NCBI GenBank assembly: GCA_034437275.1
Contig: DAOTUD010000152.1
Span: 1-51,715 of the forward strand
From: TC-15 sp034437275
GTDB lineage: Bacteria > Chloroflexota > Anaerolineae > Aggregatilineales > Aggregatilineaceae
DNA: 51,715 bases
Direction of reading: 5' to 3'
In this document: in pieces, positions 17,745 to 24,893 of the stretch
Layout of the letters: the number at the start of each line of letters is the position of its first letter
How positions within the stretch are numbered: position 1 is the first letter of the stretch
Notes under the pieces: model-generated
What the model saw: the letters and a program-made list of their open reading frames with translations, nothing else
Database searches by the model: none
What the model was told of the DNA's origin: nothing
Made by a program: the position numbers and the translations under genes

Positions 17745-18255
17745 AGCCAGTGAAAACTAACATAAGCCTCTTTCCAAAAAGCCTGCTCACGGCGCGCAGC
17801 CCGGCGATCAGCGCGTCCTTCTCCGCCGGGGAGAGCCGCGCATCGCGGTGCCGCACGGTGTACAGCCAGGGCGGCATCAGGTCGTTTTCCACCTGCGCGA
17901 TGATGGCATCCATCTCGACCGGTTGCGCGTCCCATGCGGAGAAATTCAGCGCCGCGCGGCCCTCGCGGACCTCGTTCCAGATGTACACTCGCATAGGCGC
18001 AATCTTAGCATACCAGGGCCAGTCTGTCGCGTGGCTGTGGCAATCGTAGCACGCCGCCTGCACCAGCGCGCGCGTACCGGGCGGCGCGGCGGACCAGTCC
18101 GGCTCGCTCGTCACCGGCGGATTGTCCATCGCCAGCGGGATCAGTTGCAGGGCCAGCCACGCCACCAGCAGCAGCTTTCGCCCGCGCCCGCGCCGGGTAC
18201 GCTGCAGGTCGCGTTCGAGCTGCTGCAGGCGGTCGCGTCGTGGGGCGTCGTCCAT
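17395..18255 (-). CDS. Haem-binding domain protein (Haem_bd, CxxCH) with repeat-derived C-terminal extension
   Basis: The first 155 residues are a Haem_bd (PF14376)-type protein: a membrane anchor or signal at about 27-43, then ACYDCHSH with a CxxCH c-type haem motif at 69-73, followed by WPWYAKIAPM and a helix ending LSPAEKDALIAGLRAV. Family members normally stop near there. Here the frame runs on for about 130 residues through an interspersed palindromic repeat (17382-17744), giving low-complexity Pro/Gly/Arg sequence, and stops inside the repeat edge. The start ATG follows the GT4 stop by 2 bp (TAGCCATG), so the genes are coupled. Haem attachment would occur outside the cytoplasm. The extension is probably non-functional. 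Confidence 0.72.
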   Translation of the reverse strand: MDDAPRRDRLQQLERDLQRTRRGRGRKLLLVAWLALQLIPLAMDNPPVTSEPDWSAAPPGTRALVQAACYDCHSHATDWPWYAKIAPMRVYIWNEVREGRAALNFSAWDAQPVEMDAIIAQVENDLMPPWLYTVRHRDARLSPAEKDALIAGLRAVSRLFGKRLMLVFTGCFTPPSAPLPAARGEGENGRDQVPSLFSGRGFRDCPILLGLGAHGQYRKTPSPLRPAGGIPSPIEWARGKNTRYDSPSPTVWERGPGGEGQLPADHPGHEPAFIPGSACLLADKPV

Positions 18256-18257
18256 GG

Positions 18258-19433
18258 CTAATCCCGCCCCGCACGCTCAGCGGCAGCCCGCAGATGGCGC
18301 GCGTAGCGGTCGACCGTCTCCTCGAAGCTAAACGTGCGCGCGATGTGTGCGTGCGGCTTGATGAACGCCTCCGGATCGGACAAAATATCGACGACCGCCC
18401 GCCCGATCGCTTCCCAGTCCCCGCGCGGCACAAGCTGGCCCATGCCGGTTTCCGTCACCGGGACGCGCCCGCCGGGGGTGTCGGTCATCACCACCGGCGT
18501 GCCGCACAGCATCGCCTCGACCTGCACCAGCGCGAAACACTCGGTATCGCTGGGCAGCACCAGCACATCACACGTCGCAAAAAAGTTGGCCATAGCCTGC
18601 ATGCTCGTCAGCGTCCCCAGGAAGATCAACTGGTCGCTGTAGCGCTGGATGAGCGCCTGGTTGTTCTCCCAGGTATCCTCGTATTTGATGTCATACTCCC
18701 CGGCGAAGACCGCCCGCGCATTGGGATGCGTGCGGTTGATCACTTCCAGCGCGCGGATCAGCAGGTCGGGGCGCTTTTCTTCCACGAAGCGCCCGGCGTA
18801 TCCGATCAGCGGGCCGCCGTCGCGCTGCCAGCGCGCGCGCAGTTCGGCCACACGCGCCGCATTCGGCTCCGGCACCTGGATCGGCGGGTAAATGACCGAC
18901 ACTTTCTCGCGGAAGGGCTGCAAATAGTAGCTGTGGTCGGCATAATCGTGGCTGTAGGCGATCAGGCGGTGGGCGCGGCGCGCCATGTAGCGATACTGCT
19001 GGAAGGTGAACCAGCTTACAAAGCGGTTCCAGGGACCATGCGGCAGCACCAGGTCGCCGTGATGGGTGGCGATCAACTGCTTGCCGGACAGCCGCACCAG
19101 GAACGCCATCAGCGACGTTTCCAGCATCGGCGTGTGCAGCCACACCACGTCATGCTGCTGGAGAAGGCCCCACGCCGCCCAGGGATAGGCCGGCATCACC
19201 ATGCCCCGGCTGACCTTGATCGGTGCCCACAGCCGCACCAGCCGCACCCCGTTGATCGTCTCGTCGCGCGGCAGGTCGATGCTGTGCCGCGCCGTTAAAA
19301 TCGTGACCTCATGCCCGCGCCGGACCAATGCCTCGGCCACGCGCTGCAAGTGGATCGGCACCCCGGTGCGGTGCGGCAGATAGTACTGCAATGCAGCCAG
19401 AATCTTGAGCGGTTTTTCTTGTCGTTCGGTCAT
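18258..19433 (-). CDS. GT4-family glycosyltransferase (GT-B fold)
   Basis: 391 aa, cytoplasmic, with no membrane span. N-terminal Rossmann half: LKILAALQYYLPHRTGVPIHLQRVAEAL with the glycine loop of GT4 acceptors. C-terminal half: LIGYAGRFVEEKRPDLLIRAL, then the retaining EX7E motif ECFALVQVE followed by AMLCGTPVVMTD, which positions the nucleotide-sugar donor. It would transfer a sugar from a nucleotide donor to a lipid or glycan acceptor. I prefer ATG at 19433 because GAGAG lies 8 bp upstream; a GTG at 19460 overlaps the upstream stop (GTGA) and would give 400 aa. It lies between the flippase-like gene and the haem-binding gene in one train. Sugar specificity is not readable. Confidence 0.9.
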   Translation of the reverse strand: MTERQEKPLKILAALQYYLPHRTGVPIHLQRVAEALVRRGHEVTILTARHSIDLPRDETINGVRLVRLWAPIKVSRGMVMPAYPWAAWGLLQQHDVVWLHTPMLETSLMAFLVRLSGKQLIATHHGDLVLPHGPWNRFVSWFTFQQYRYMARRAHRLIAYSHDYADHSYYLQPFREKVSVIYPPIQVPEPNAARVAELRARWQRDGGPLIGYAGRFVEEKRPDLLIRALEVINRTHPNARAVFAGEYDIKYEDTWENNQALIQRYSDQLIFLGTLTSMQAMANFFATCDVLVLPSDTECFALVQVEAMLCGTPVVMTDTPGGRVPVTETGMGQLVPRGDWEAIGRAVVDILSDPEAFIKPHAHIARTFSFEETVDRYARHLRAAAERAGRD

Positions 19434-19456
19434 ATACTGCTCTCGGTCGTCACTTC

Positions 19457-20473
19457 TCACGCCGGATCAGACTGGCGGCGGCGCAACGTCTGCGCGGCCC
19501 GGGTGACTTCGCCCAGGCGCACATCCTCCGCCCACAGCCCGACCAACCCCAGCACAACATACACCAGGAGGTTAACCACATGCAGGATTAACGCAAATGC
19601 GACGGCGGGCGCAACCGTTGCCGCGCTCACCAAATCGGTCGCGGCCAGCCCAAACGCGACCGCCGCCTCAAACGGCCCCAGGTTGCCCGGCACGGCAGGT
19701 ACCGCCACCACGAACGACGCCAGCGCCACCATCGCTATCGACGCGGCCCAGGTGGGGTCGTCGAACACCACAAACAGCAGGACATAGCCCGCGATCACCG
19801 ACAGCGCCCAGCCCAACGCCGTCCACCACACCGCCAGCAGCGTCTTACGCGGCGACGCCAGCGGCACGATCCCTTCCAGCAGGTGATCGAGCCACTCGCC
19901 AAAGACTGGGCGGCGGAAAAGCGGCACCACCCGCCCCACCCCGTGCAGCAACCCGTGCGCCCACGCAGGCCGGGCTGCGAATACGCTCAACAGCATCAGC
20001 CCCATCACTGCGCCGACCCCCAGCAGGATGCCGGCCATGCCGATTTTGATCCCGGTCGACAGCGCGAGGAGCAAAACCCCCAGCAGGACGAACACCGCCA
20101 GCACATCCAGCAAGCGCTCGACCAGGATCGTGCTCAGCGACGTGAGCACGCGGACCGGCGGGTCGACCCGCGCAGCCAGCGCCGCCCGCACCAGTTCCCC
20201 CACGCGCAGCGGCAGCACCGCGTTGATGAAGTAGCTGACGTTGAGGATGTGGAAGCTGTGATAGGGCGACAACCGGTTATCCAACAACCCCCGCCAGCGC
20301 AGGCTGCGCAGCCACAGCCCGATCCCGGACAGCACGAACCCCGGCAGCACGATCCAGTAGCGGGCGTGCAGCAGTTGATCGCGGACGCCGCTGAAGTCAC
20401 GCCGCAGCAAATAGACCAGCGCGATCCCACTCACCGCCAGGCCCATGATGATACTCGACCACCGTTTTTTCAT
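19457..20473 (-). CDS. Flippase-like membrane protein (UPF0104 / LPG synthase TM domain)
   Basis: 338 aa with about 8 transmembrane segments, matching the lysylphosphatidylglycerol synthase-type membrane domain (UPF0104), also found on archaeal AglD. Typical pieces are HILNVSYFINAVLPLRVGELVRA near residue 75, LSTILVERLLDVLAV near 110, and AVPAVPGNLGPFEAAVAFGL near 255. No aminoacyltransferase domain is fused, so lipid lysylation is unlikely; a role in moving or anchoring polyprenyl-linked glycans is more plausible. The ATG at 20473 (MKKRWSS) follows GGACGAGG; the longer open frame upstream has a poorly coded 39-residue leader. It is the first gene of the glycosylation train and has a TATAAT at 20511-20516. 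Confidence 0.85.
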   Translation of the reverse strand: MKKRWSSIIMGLAVSGIALVYLLRRDFSGVRDQLLHARYWIVLPGFVLSGIGLWLRSLRWRGLLDNRLSPYHSFHILNVSYFINAVLPLRVGELVRAALAARVDPPVRVLTSLSTILVERLLDVLAVFVLLGVLLLALSTGIKIGMAGILLGVGAVMGLMLLSVFAARPAWAHGLLHGVGRVVPLFRRPVFGEWLDHLLEGIVPLASPRKTLLAVWWTALGWALSVIAGYVLLFVVFDDPTWAASIAMVALASFVVAVPAVPGNLGPFEAAVAFGLAATDLVSAATVAPAVAFALILHVVNLLVYVVLGLVGLWAEDVRLGEVTRAAQTLRRRQSDPA

Positions 20474-20510
20474 ACCTCGTCCGTCTGGTTCACCATCGAC
20501 ACGGCGCAAC

Positions 20511-20516
20511 ATTATA
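20511..20516 (-). promoter_or_regulatory. Candidate -10 box for the glycosylation gene train
   Basis: TATAAT on the minus strand, 37 bp upstream of the flippase-like ATG and just past the terminator of the preceding gene. The -35 region is poor (TGTATT at 17 bp) and overlaps the terminator T-run, so an activator or alternative sigma factor could be needed. Confidence 0.45.
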
Positions 20517-20529
20517 GCAAAGGCCACAG

Positions 20530-20570
20530 AAAAAATACACGCGCGCAGCAGGTTTTCCCCACTGCGCGCG
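20530..20570 (-). terminator. Intrinsic terminator after the 125-aa hypothetical gene
   Basis: CGCGCGCAG (20540-20548) pairs with CTGCGCGCG (20562-20570) in a 9-bp stem with a 13-nt loop. On the minus strand the stem is followed after 4 nt by six T residues (20535-20530). It lies 27 bp after the stop at 20597 and separates that gene from the glycosylation train. Confidence 0.8.
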
Positions 20571-20596
20571 AGAATGTGCGCGTCAGGCACACCGGA

Positions 20597-20974
20597 TTAA
20601 CGCAATTTAGCCCCCGTCGCCGGCAGGTGGTTCTGTGACCCTGCCTGCTCCAGATCGTCGACCAACTGCGGGATGTTGTTCCGGTACATTTTAATTAACT
20701 CGGTCAGCGACTTGACCTGGGCGCGGTACATCGCGTCAAAATCTCGTTGATCGTCGTTCGCCAGGTCGTCGGCGACCACCTGCGCGGTCTGCGGGTCCTC
20801 GAACGGCCCGGCCAGCGCCCGCCAGCGATCGGTCTTCCACACGGCTTTTCCAACAACATACCACTGCGGAGACTCACGCATCCGTTCCCGGAGATAGTCC
20901 CACTGCTCCGGCGTTACGCTGTGGAAGGTCAACGTTTGCGCGAGTTGCTCGATAACATCATTCTCCTCATGCAT
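20597..20974 (-). CDS. Hypothetical protein, 125 aa, charged helical
   Basis: I do not recognise a family. The protein is small, soluble and strongly charged, with predicted helices (VIEQLAQTLTFHSVTPEQWDYLRERM and a C-terminal amphipathic helix TELIKMYRNNIPQLVDDLEQAG). The middle segment WYVVGKAVWKTDRWRALAGPFEDPQTAQ could be a small beta unit. I start it at ATG 20974, which has GAGG 11 bp upstream; the frame extends to a GTG at 20998. It is an independent unit, with AT-rich DNA upstream (21000-21120) and an intrinsic terminator downstream. Codon use resembles the genome, so it is probably real. Confidence 0.65.
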   Translation of the reverse strand: MHEENDVIEQLAQTLTFHSVTPEQWDYLRERMRESPQWYVVGKAVWKTDRWRALAGPFEDPQTAQVVADDLANDDQRDFDAMYRAQVKSLTELIKMYRNNIPQLVDDLEQAGSQNHLPATGAKLR

Positions 20975-21145
20975 CACAAATCTTACCTCACAACCCACCT
21001 ACAGATACTATTATTTTAATGGATTTTTGTTTAATTTTCGTTAAATACCAGCCCCTTTAACTTATCGTCATAACCACTTTAATGCCGCCCCAACAATCTC
21101 ATCATTTGTATGCTAATTCAGCTCATACAAGCACCCGCCGCGCGC

Positions 21146-21177
21146 AAAAAACAGCCAGGAACTGCAATTCCTGGCTG
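21146..21177 (-). terminator. Intrinsic terminator of the WD40 gene
   Basis: CAGCCAGGAA (21152-21161), a 6-nt loop, then TTCCTGGCTG (21168-21177): a perfect 10-bp stem. On the minus strand it is followed at once by TTTTTT (21151-21146). It lies 32 bp past the stop at 21209. The 21000-21145 stretch beside it is AT-rich and shows no gene. Confidence 0.92.
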
Positions 21178-21208
21178 CCATAACGAACGCGTGATAAAGC
21201 CGGACGCC

Positions 21209-23350
21209 CTACTCCGCCGCCGGCGGCGGCGGCACCGGCAGATTCGCCGGGTCGAAGTTGGTGCATTCGAAGTCGGCCTGCGGCACCCAGGCCGGCAGCG
21301 GTTCGGCCACGCCCACCGAGATTTGCAGCCACTTGCCGTCCGCGTTACGCGCCCGCGGCGAGATCACGACCGGATCGTCGTCCTGCTCGACCGTGAACAG
21401 CACCGGCTTGTCTTCGCCCGGCCCGCTGCGTACCGCGCTCGCGCCGGCGGTCAGCACACAGCGCGGGATGACCAGCACCACCGCCGCCGGACTCCACAGC
21501 CGCAGCGTGCCATCATAGCTGCCCGATGCCAACACTTCGCCATCCGGGTGGAACACCAGCCCATTGACGGCGTAAGTGTGGCCGGACAGCAGCGCCAGTT
21601 CGGCCTGTTCGGCGGTATCCCACAGGCGGATCTCGCCCGTGCCGCCGCCCGAAGCCAGCACCGCGCCATCCGGGCTGAAGGCCAGCGACCACACCGCCCC
21701 GGTGTGCCGCCCCAGCGCCACCGAACGGGGCCGCCCTGGCAGCGTCAGGTCCCAGGTGCGCACGGTGGCATCTACGCCACCGGACGCCATCAGGCCCCCG
21801 TCCGCGTTGAATGTCAGCGCCAGCACGGTCGCGCTGTGCGCTTCCAACACCTGCTGCTCGCCGGTGTCCAGGTCCCACATTTCGATGTTGCCGCCTTCGA
21901 TGCCGAAGACCAGCGCGGCGCCGTCCGGACTGAAGGCGACACTGTGCACCGCCCCACTGCCGACAAACTGATCCGTCTGCTCGCCGGTCGCAACATCCCA
22001 CAGGCGCACGGTATTATCGTTCCCCGCCGAGGCTACCGTCGTGCCGTCCGGGCTGAAGGCCACGCTGTACACCGCGCCGGTGTGCGCCGCAATCACTGCC
22101 TGCTGCTCGTCCGCCGCGGCATCCCACAGGCGCACCGTGCCATCCCACCCGCCGGACGCCAGCCGCGCCCCGTCCGGGCTGTAGGCCAGGCCGTAGACCA
22201 CGCCGACATGCCCGGTTAACGCTGCTGTGCGCACGCCGGACGGCATATCACGCAGCAGGATCGCGCCGTCGGAGTGAACGGTCGCCAGTGTGGACCCGTC
22301 CGGGCTGTAAGCCACGCCGTACACGCCGCGCGCATAGCCACGCAGCACGCGCTGCTGCTCCCCGGCTTCGACGTCCCACAACCGCACCGCGTCGATGCCG
22401 ATGCTCGCCAGGGCTGCGCCGTCCGGGCTGAAGGCCACGCCGTAGACCATCCCGGTATGCGCATCGAACGCCGTTTGCTGCTCGCCGGATTCGACAGCCC
22501 ACAGCGCGACCTGCTTATCGCTGACGGTCGCCAGCGTCGCGCCGTCCGGGCTGAAGGCCACGTCCTGCACCCAGCGCGCGTCCGCGCCCAGCGCTGTCGG
22601 GTCCGCGTCAGCATCCACCGCCCACAGGCGCACACCGTCCCCCTCGGCCAGCGCCAACGTCGCACCGTCCGGGCTGAAGGCGACGCGTTGCACCCAGCTT
22701 GCGCTCTCCAGGGCCGCGACCGGCTCACTCGTCGGGTCGTCCAGCAGCGCCGCCACATCCCACACCAGCACGCCATCTTCGCCGGCAGTCGCCAACTGCG
22801 TGCCGTCCGGGCTAAAGGCGACAGCCCACACTTCACCCTCGTGGCCGCGCAGCGTCACCGGCAATGCATCGCCGGCCAGCGTCCACAACCGGGCGGTCTG
22901 GTCCGCGCTGGCGGTCGCCAGGTGCGTGCCCTCCGGGTGGAACGCCACCCCGTAGATGCGCCCGACATGCCCCTGCAACGTCTGCTGTTCAAGGCCGGAG
23001 GCCGCATCCCACAGATGCACGAGGTTGTCGGCCCCGCCGGTCGCCACCAGCGCGCCATCCGGGCTGGCCGCGACACTGATCGCCGTGTCGGTCTCAAGTA
23101 ACTGTGGCTCGGCGTCTGGGGCGTCGACATCGACCAGCCACACCCCCACCGACCCCACGATGGCCAACGGCCCGCCGGCGGACCAATCCAGCCCGGTGCT
23201 CCACCCCTGGCCGAACCGCGCCAACTGCCCGACCTGCCCGACGTTATCAGGTGAAATCGGTCCCAGGTCGTCGCCACCTTGCGCGCCAACCGGCAGCAGG
23301 CCGCTCAACACAAACGTCAGGAGCACCAGCAGCACAGCACAGCGTTTCAT
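21209..23350 (-). CDS. Secreted WD40 protein with 14 blades and C-terminal SH3-like domain
   Basis: 713 aa. An N-terminal signal peptide (MKRCAVLLVLLTFVLSGLLP) is followed by 13 clear WD40 units of about 42 residues, each with a variant of VAFSPDGATLAS and RLWDVATG, plus a weaker first unit, so probably two seven-bladed propellers. Residues about 620-690 (CVLTAGASAVRSGPGEDKPV and KWLQISV) resemble a bacterial SH3-like domain, and the tail is Pro-rich. It is expected to be exported and to bind proteins or cell-wall material. The start at 23350 has AGGAG 8 bp upstream. The DNA repeats are very alike (recurring CGTCCGGGCTGAAGGC). The divergent tRNA-Gly promoter overlaps its own promoter. Confidence 0.88.
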   Translation of the reverse strand: MKRCAVLLVLLTFVLSGLLPVGAQGGDDLGPISPDNVGQVGQLARFGQGWSTGLDWSAGGPLAIVGSVGVWLVDVDAPDAEPQLLETDTAISVAASPDGALVATGGADNLVHLWDAASGLEQQTLQGHVGRIYGVAFHPEGTHLATASADQTARLWTLAGDALPVTLRGHEGEVWAVAFSPDGTQLATAGEDGVLVWDVAALLDDPTSEPVAALESASWVQRVAFSPDGATLALAEGDGVRLWAVDADADPTALGADARWVQDVAFSPDGATLATVSDKQVALWAVESGEQQTAFDAHTGMVYGVAFSPDGAALASIGIDAVRLWDVEAGEQQRVLRGYARGVYGVAYSPDGSTLATVHSDGAILLRDMPSGVRTAALTGHVGVVYGLAYSPDGARLASGGWDGTVRLWDAAADEQQAVIAAHTGAVYSVAFSPDGTTVASAGNDNTVRLWDVATGEQTDQFVGSGAVHSVAFSPDGAALVFGIEGGNIEMWDLDTGEQQVLEAHSATVLALTFNADGGLMASGGVDATVRTWDLTLPGRPRSVALGRHTGAVWSLAFSPDGAVLASGGGTGEIRLWDTAEQAELALLSGHTYAVNGLVFHPDGEVLASGSYDGTLRLWSPAAVVLVIPRCVLTAGASAVRSGPGEDKPVLFTVEQDDDPVVISPRARNADGKWLQISVGVAEPLPAWVPQADFECTNFDPANLPVPPPPAAE

Positions 23351-23390
23351 AATAAGCTCCTTTTCCAAAAAAACCTTGTATACACTCGCC

Positions 23391-23418
23391 ATTATACACC
23401 TGAACTCAAACTTGACAG
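23391..23418 (-). promoter_or_regulatory. Candidate sigma-70 promoter of the WD40 gene
   Basis: On the minus strand, CTGTCA (23418-23413, 4 of 6 consensus bases), a 16-nt spacer and a perfect TATAAT (23396-23391). Its -35 box shares bases with the -35 box of the divergent tRNA-Gly promoter. Confidence 0.5.
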
Positions 23419-23441
23419 GTGCGCATTGCCAGCCGTATAAT
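23412..23441 (+). promoter_or_regulatory. Consensus sigma-70 promoter of tRNA-Gly
   Basis: TTGACA (23412-23417), an 18-nt spacer and TATAAT (23436-23441), a perfect match in both hexamers. The tRNA begins 12 bp after the -10 box. A promoter this strong fits a stable RNA gene. Confidence 0.93.
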
Positions 23442-23453
23442 AACGGCAGTTCT

Positions 23454-23525
23454 GCGGGTATAGTTCAGTGGTAGAACGTCAGCTTCCCAAGCTGAATGTC
23501 AGGGGTTCGAGTCCCCTTACCCGCT
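23454..23525 (+). tRNA. tRNA-Gly (anticodon CCC)
   Basis: A 72-nt cloverleaf: acceptor GCGGGTA pairs with TACCCGC and leaves T as discriminator base. The D arm contains AGTTCAGTGGTAGAA. The anticodon stem TCAGC/GCTGA encloses loop TTCCCAA, so the anticodon is CCC, reading GGG. The T arm AGGGG-TTCGAGT-CCCCT is complete. CCA is not encoded. A perfect promoter lies upstream and an intrinsic terminator downstream. Confidence 0.95.
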
Positions 23526-23532
23526 CTGTGGC

Positions 23533-23564
23533 GAGGCATTCCGGGACTGTGGAATGCCTCTTTT
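23533..23564 (+). terminator. Intrinsic terminator after tRNA-Gly
   Basis: GAGGCATTCC (23533-23542), an 8-nt loop, then GGAATGCCTC (23551-23560): a perfect 10-bp stem followed by TTTT. It begins 8 bp after the tRNA and lies upstream of the PP2C-like gene. Confidence 0.88.
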
Positions 23565-23615
23565 GCGTTCGCACGGGCGGCCTGAGCGCGCGCCCTGCGC
23601 CAAAGGAGACTGGCT

Positions 23616-24716
23616 GTGTCCTATCCGCCTGCTGTCGAGATCGTCTACCACACACCCCCGGACCGGATCAACGAGGACGCCTGGCTGGTGCTGCACGCCG
23701 GGCCGCTGGGCGAGTATATCGTGTTTGCCGCCATTGACGGCGCAACCACCCGCCTCACCCCGCCGCCGCTGCAACATCACCTGGATGCGCTGCCCATTCG
23801 CCTGACGCCTGCCGCCTTCGCGGCGCGCATCGTGCGCGATGCGCTGGCGCGCCAGGCCACCGCCGGGACGTACAATAACCTGCGCGGGCTGCTGCTGGAA
23901 GCCAACGCCGCGCTGGGCCGCCGCCTGACGGAAATCTTCGGCGACCTGTCGCTGGCGGGGATGCAGTTCCCCGCCGAAGTCCACGACCGGCTGGCCGCCG
24001 ACCCGCGCCAGATACGGCTGGGGCTGCCCGCCTGCGTGGTGACGCTGGCCGCCTACGACCCGGCGGAGCGCGTGGTCCACTGGGCGCACGCGGGCGATAC
24101 CTCGCTGCTGGTGGCCTACCGCGACGGGCACACCGCCGCCCCCACCAACCCCGACCGCGTCGATTATGACGGCGAACTCAAGCGCATCGCGGCGGACCTG
24201 CGCGACTATCACCCGCACATGCCGCTGAGCGAACTGGTCCAGCGCCCGGAAATCCAGCAGCGCAATCTGCAAGCCGGCCTCCGCCATAACTACGTCGACG
24301 AGCACGGGCTGCCGCAGCCCTCGCAGGGCGTCGGCGTGCTCGATGGGCTGCCGGAACTGCGCTATTTCGTCACGACGGGCAGCGTGCCAGTCGATGACGT
24401 GGCGTTTGTGTGCGCCATGTCCGACGGGTTGGAGTGGCCCGCCAGCGCGCAGGAAGTCTTCAGCGCGGACGCGGACGAAGCGGCGGCGCTGTGCCAGGAG
24501 CGACGCGACTTCATGGCGCAGACCATCAACCAACGCGGATTGGCGGGCTACCTGGCGCTGCTGCGCGAAACCGAAACGTATGATGCCGACTTCGAGCAGT
24601 ACCCGCGCATGAAGCAGCACGACGACGCAGCAGGCGTACTGCTGCGCTTCGACGACCTGATGCCGCCCACACTGGAGTCGCTCAACCAGGACGCGGACGA
24701 ACACGCCAGCAGCTAG
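23616..24716 (+). CDS. PP2C-like (PPM family) protein phosphatase domain protein
   Basis: 366 aa, soluble. The order of motifs fits the metal-dependent PPM/PP2C fold: RINEDAWLV near residue 18 and AAIDGAT near 38 (first metal Asp), ACVVTLAAYDP then VHWAHAGDTSLLVAY near 140-170, VAFVCAMSDGLEW near 265, and DDAAGVLLRF near 340 (last metal Asp). The usual DGHGG turn is DGATT here, so it is a divergent member. It would remove phosphate from Ser/Thr; no kinase partner lies in the window. The start is GTG with AGGAG 7 bp upstream. The stop TAG sits exactly at the insertion point of a MITE. Confidence 0.75.
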   Translation: MSYPPAVEIVYHTPPDRINEDAWLVLHAGPLGEYIVFAAIDGATTRLTPPPLQHHLDALPIRLTPAAFAARIVRDALARQATAGTYNNLRGLLLEANAALGRRLTEIFGDLSLAGMQFPAEVHDRLAADPRQIRLGLPACVVTLAAYDPAERVVHWAHAGDTSLLVAYRDGHTAAPTNPDRVDYDGELKRIAADLRDYHPHMPLSELVQRPEIQQRNLQAGLRHNYVDEHGLPQPSQGVGVLDGLPELRYFVTTGSVPVDDVAFVCAMSDGLEWPASAQEVFSADADEAAALCQERRDFMAQTINQRGLAGYLALLRETETYDADFEQYPRMKQHDDAAGVLLRFDDLMPPTLESLNQDADEHASS

Positions 24717-24881
24717 AGGCTGTTATGCACGTTTTACCCCTATCCCCCAACCCCTTTCCCCGCACGCGGAGAAAGGGGGGAGGTGCAAGTCCCTCCCCGT
24801 AAACGGAGAGGGATTTAGGGAGGGGTAAAACTTACGGGAAAAATCCACTGCAAACAGCCTGCGTAAGTTCATAACACGCTC
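24716..24881. mobile_element. MITE, 166 bp, with terminal inverted repeats and TA target duplication
   Basis: Ends: GAGGCTGTTATGCAC (24716-24730) and GTTCATAACACGCTC (24867-24881); the second is the reverse complement of GAGCGTGTTATGAAC, matching 12 of 15. TA flanks both sides (24714-24715 and 24882-24883). Inside is a core with perfect 11-bp inverted ends GTTTTACCCCT (24731-24741) and AGGGGTAAAAC (24821-24831) and two C/G hairpins. No protein is encoded, so a transposase elsewhere (an IS5- or IS630-like one is possible) would mobilise it. It separates two convergent genes that would otherwise lie about 10 bp apart. Confidence 0.78.
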
Positions 24882-24893
24882 TAGGCGCGGCGC

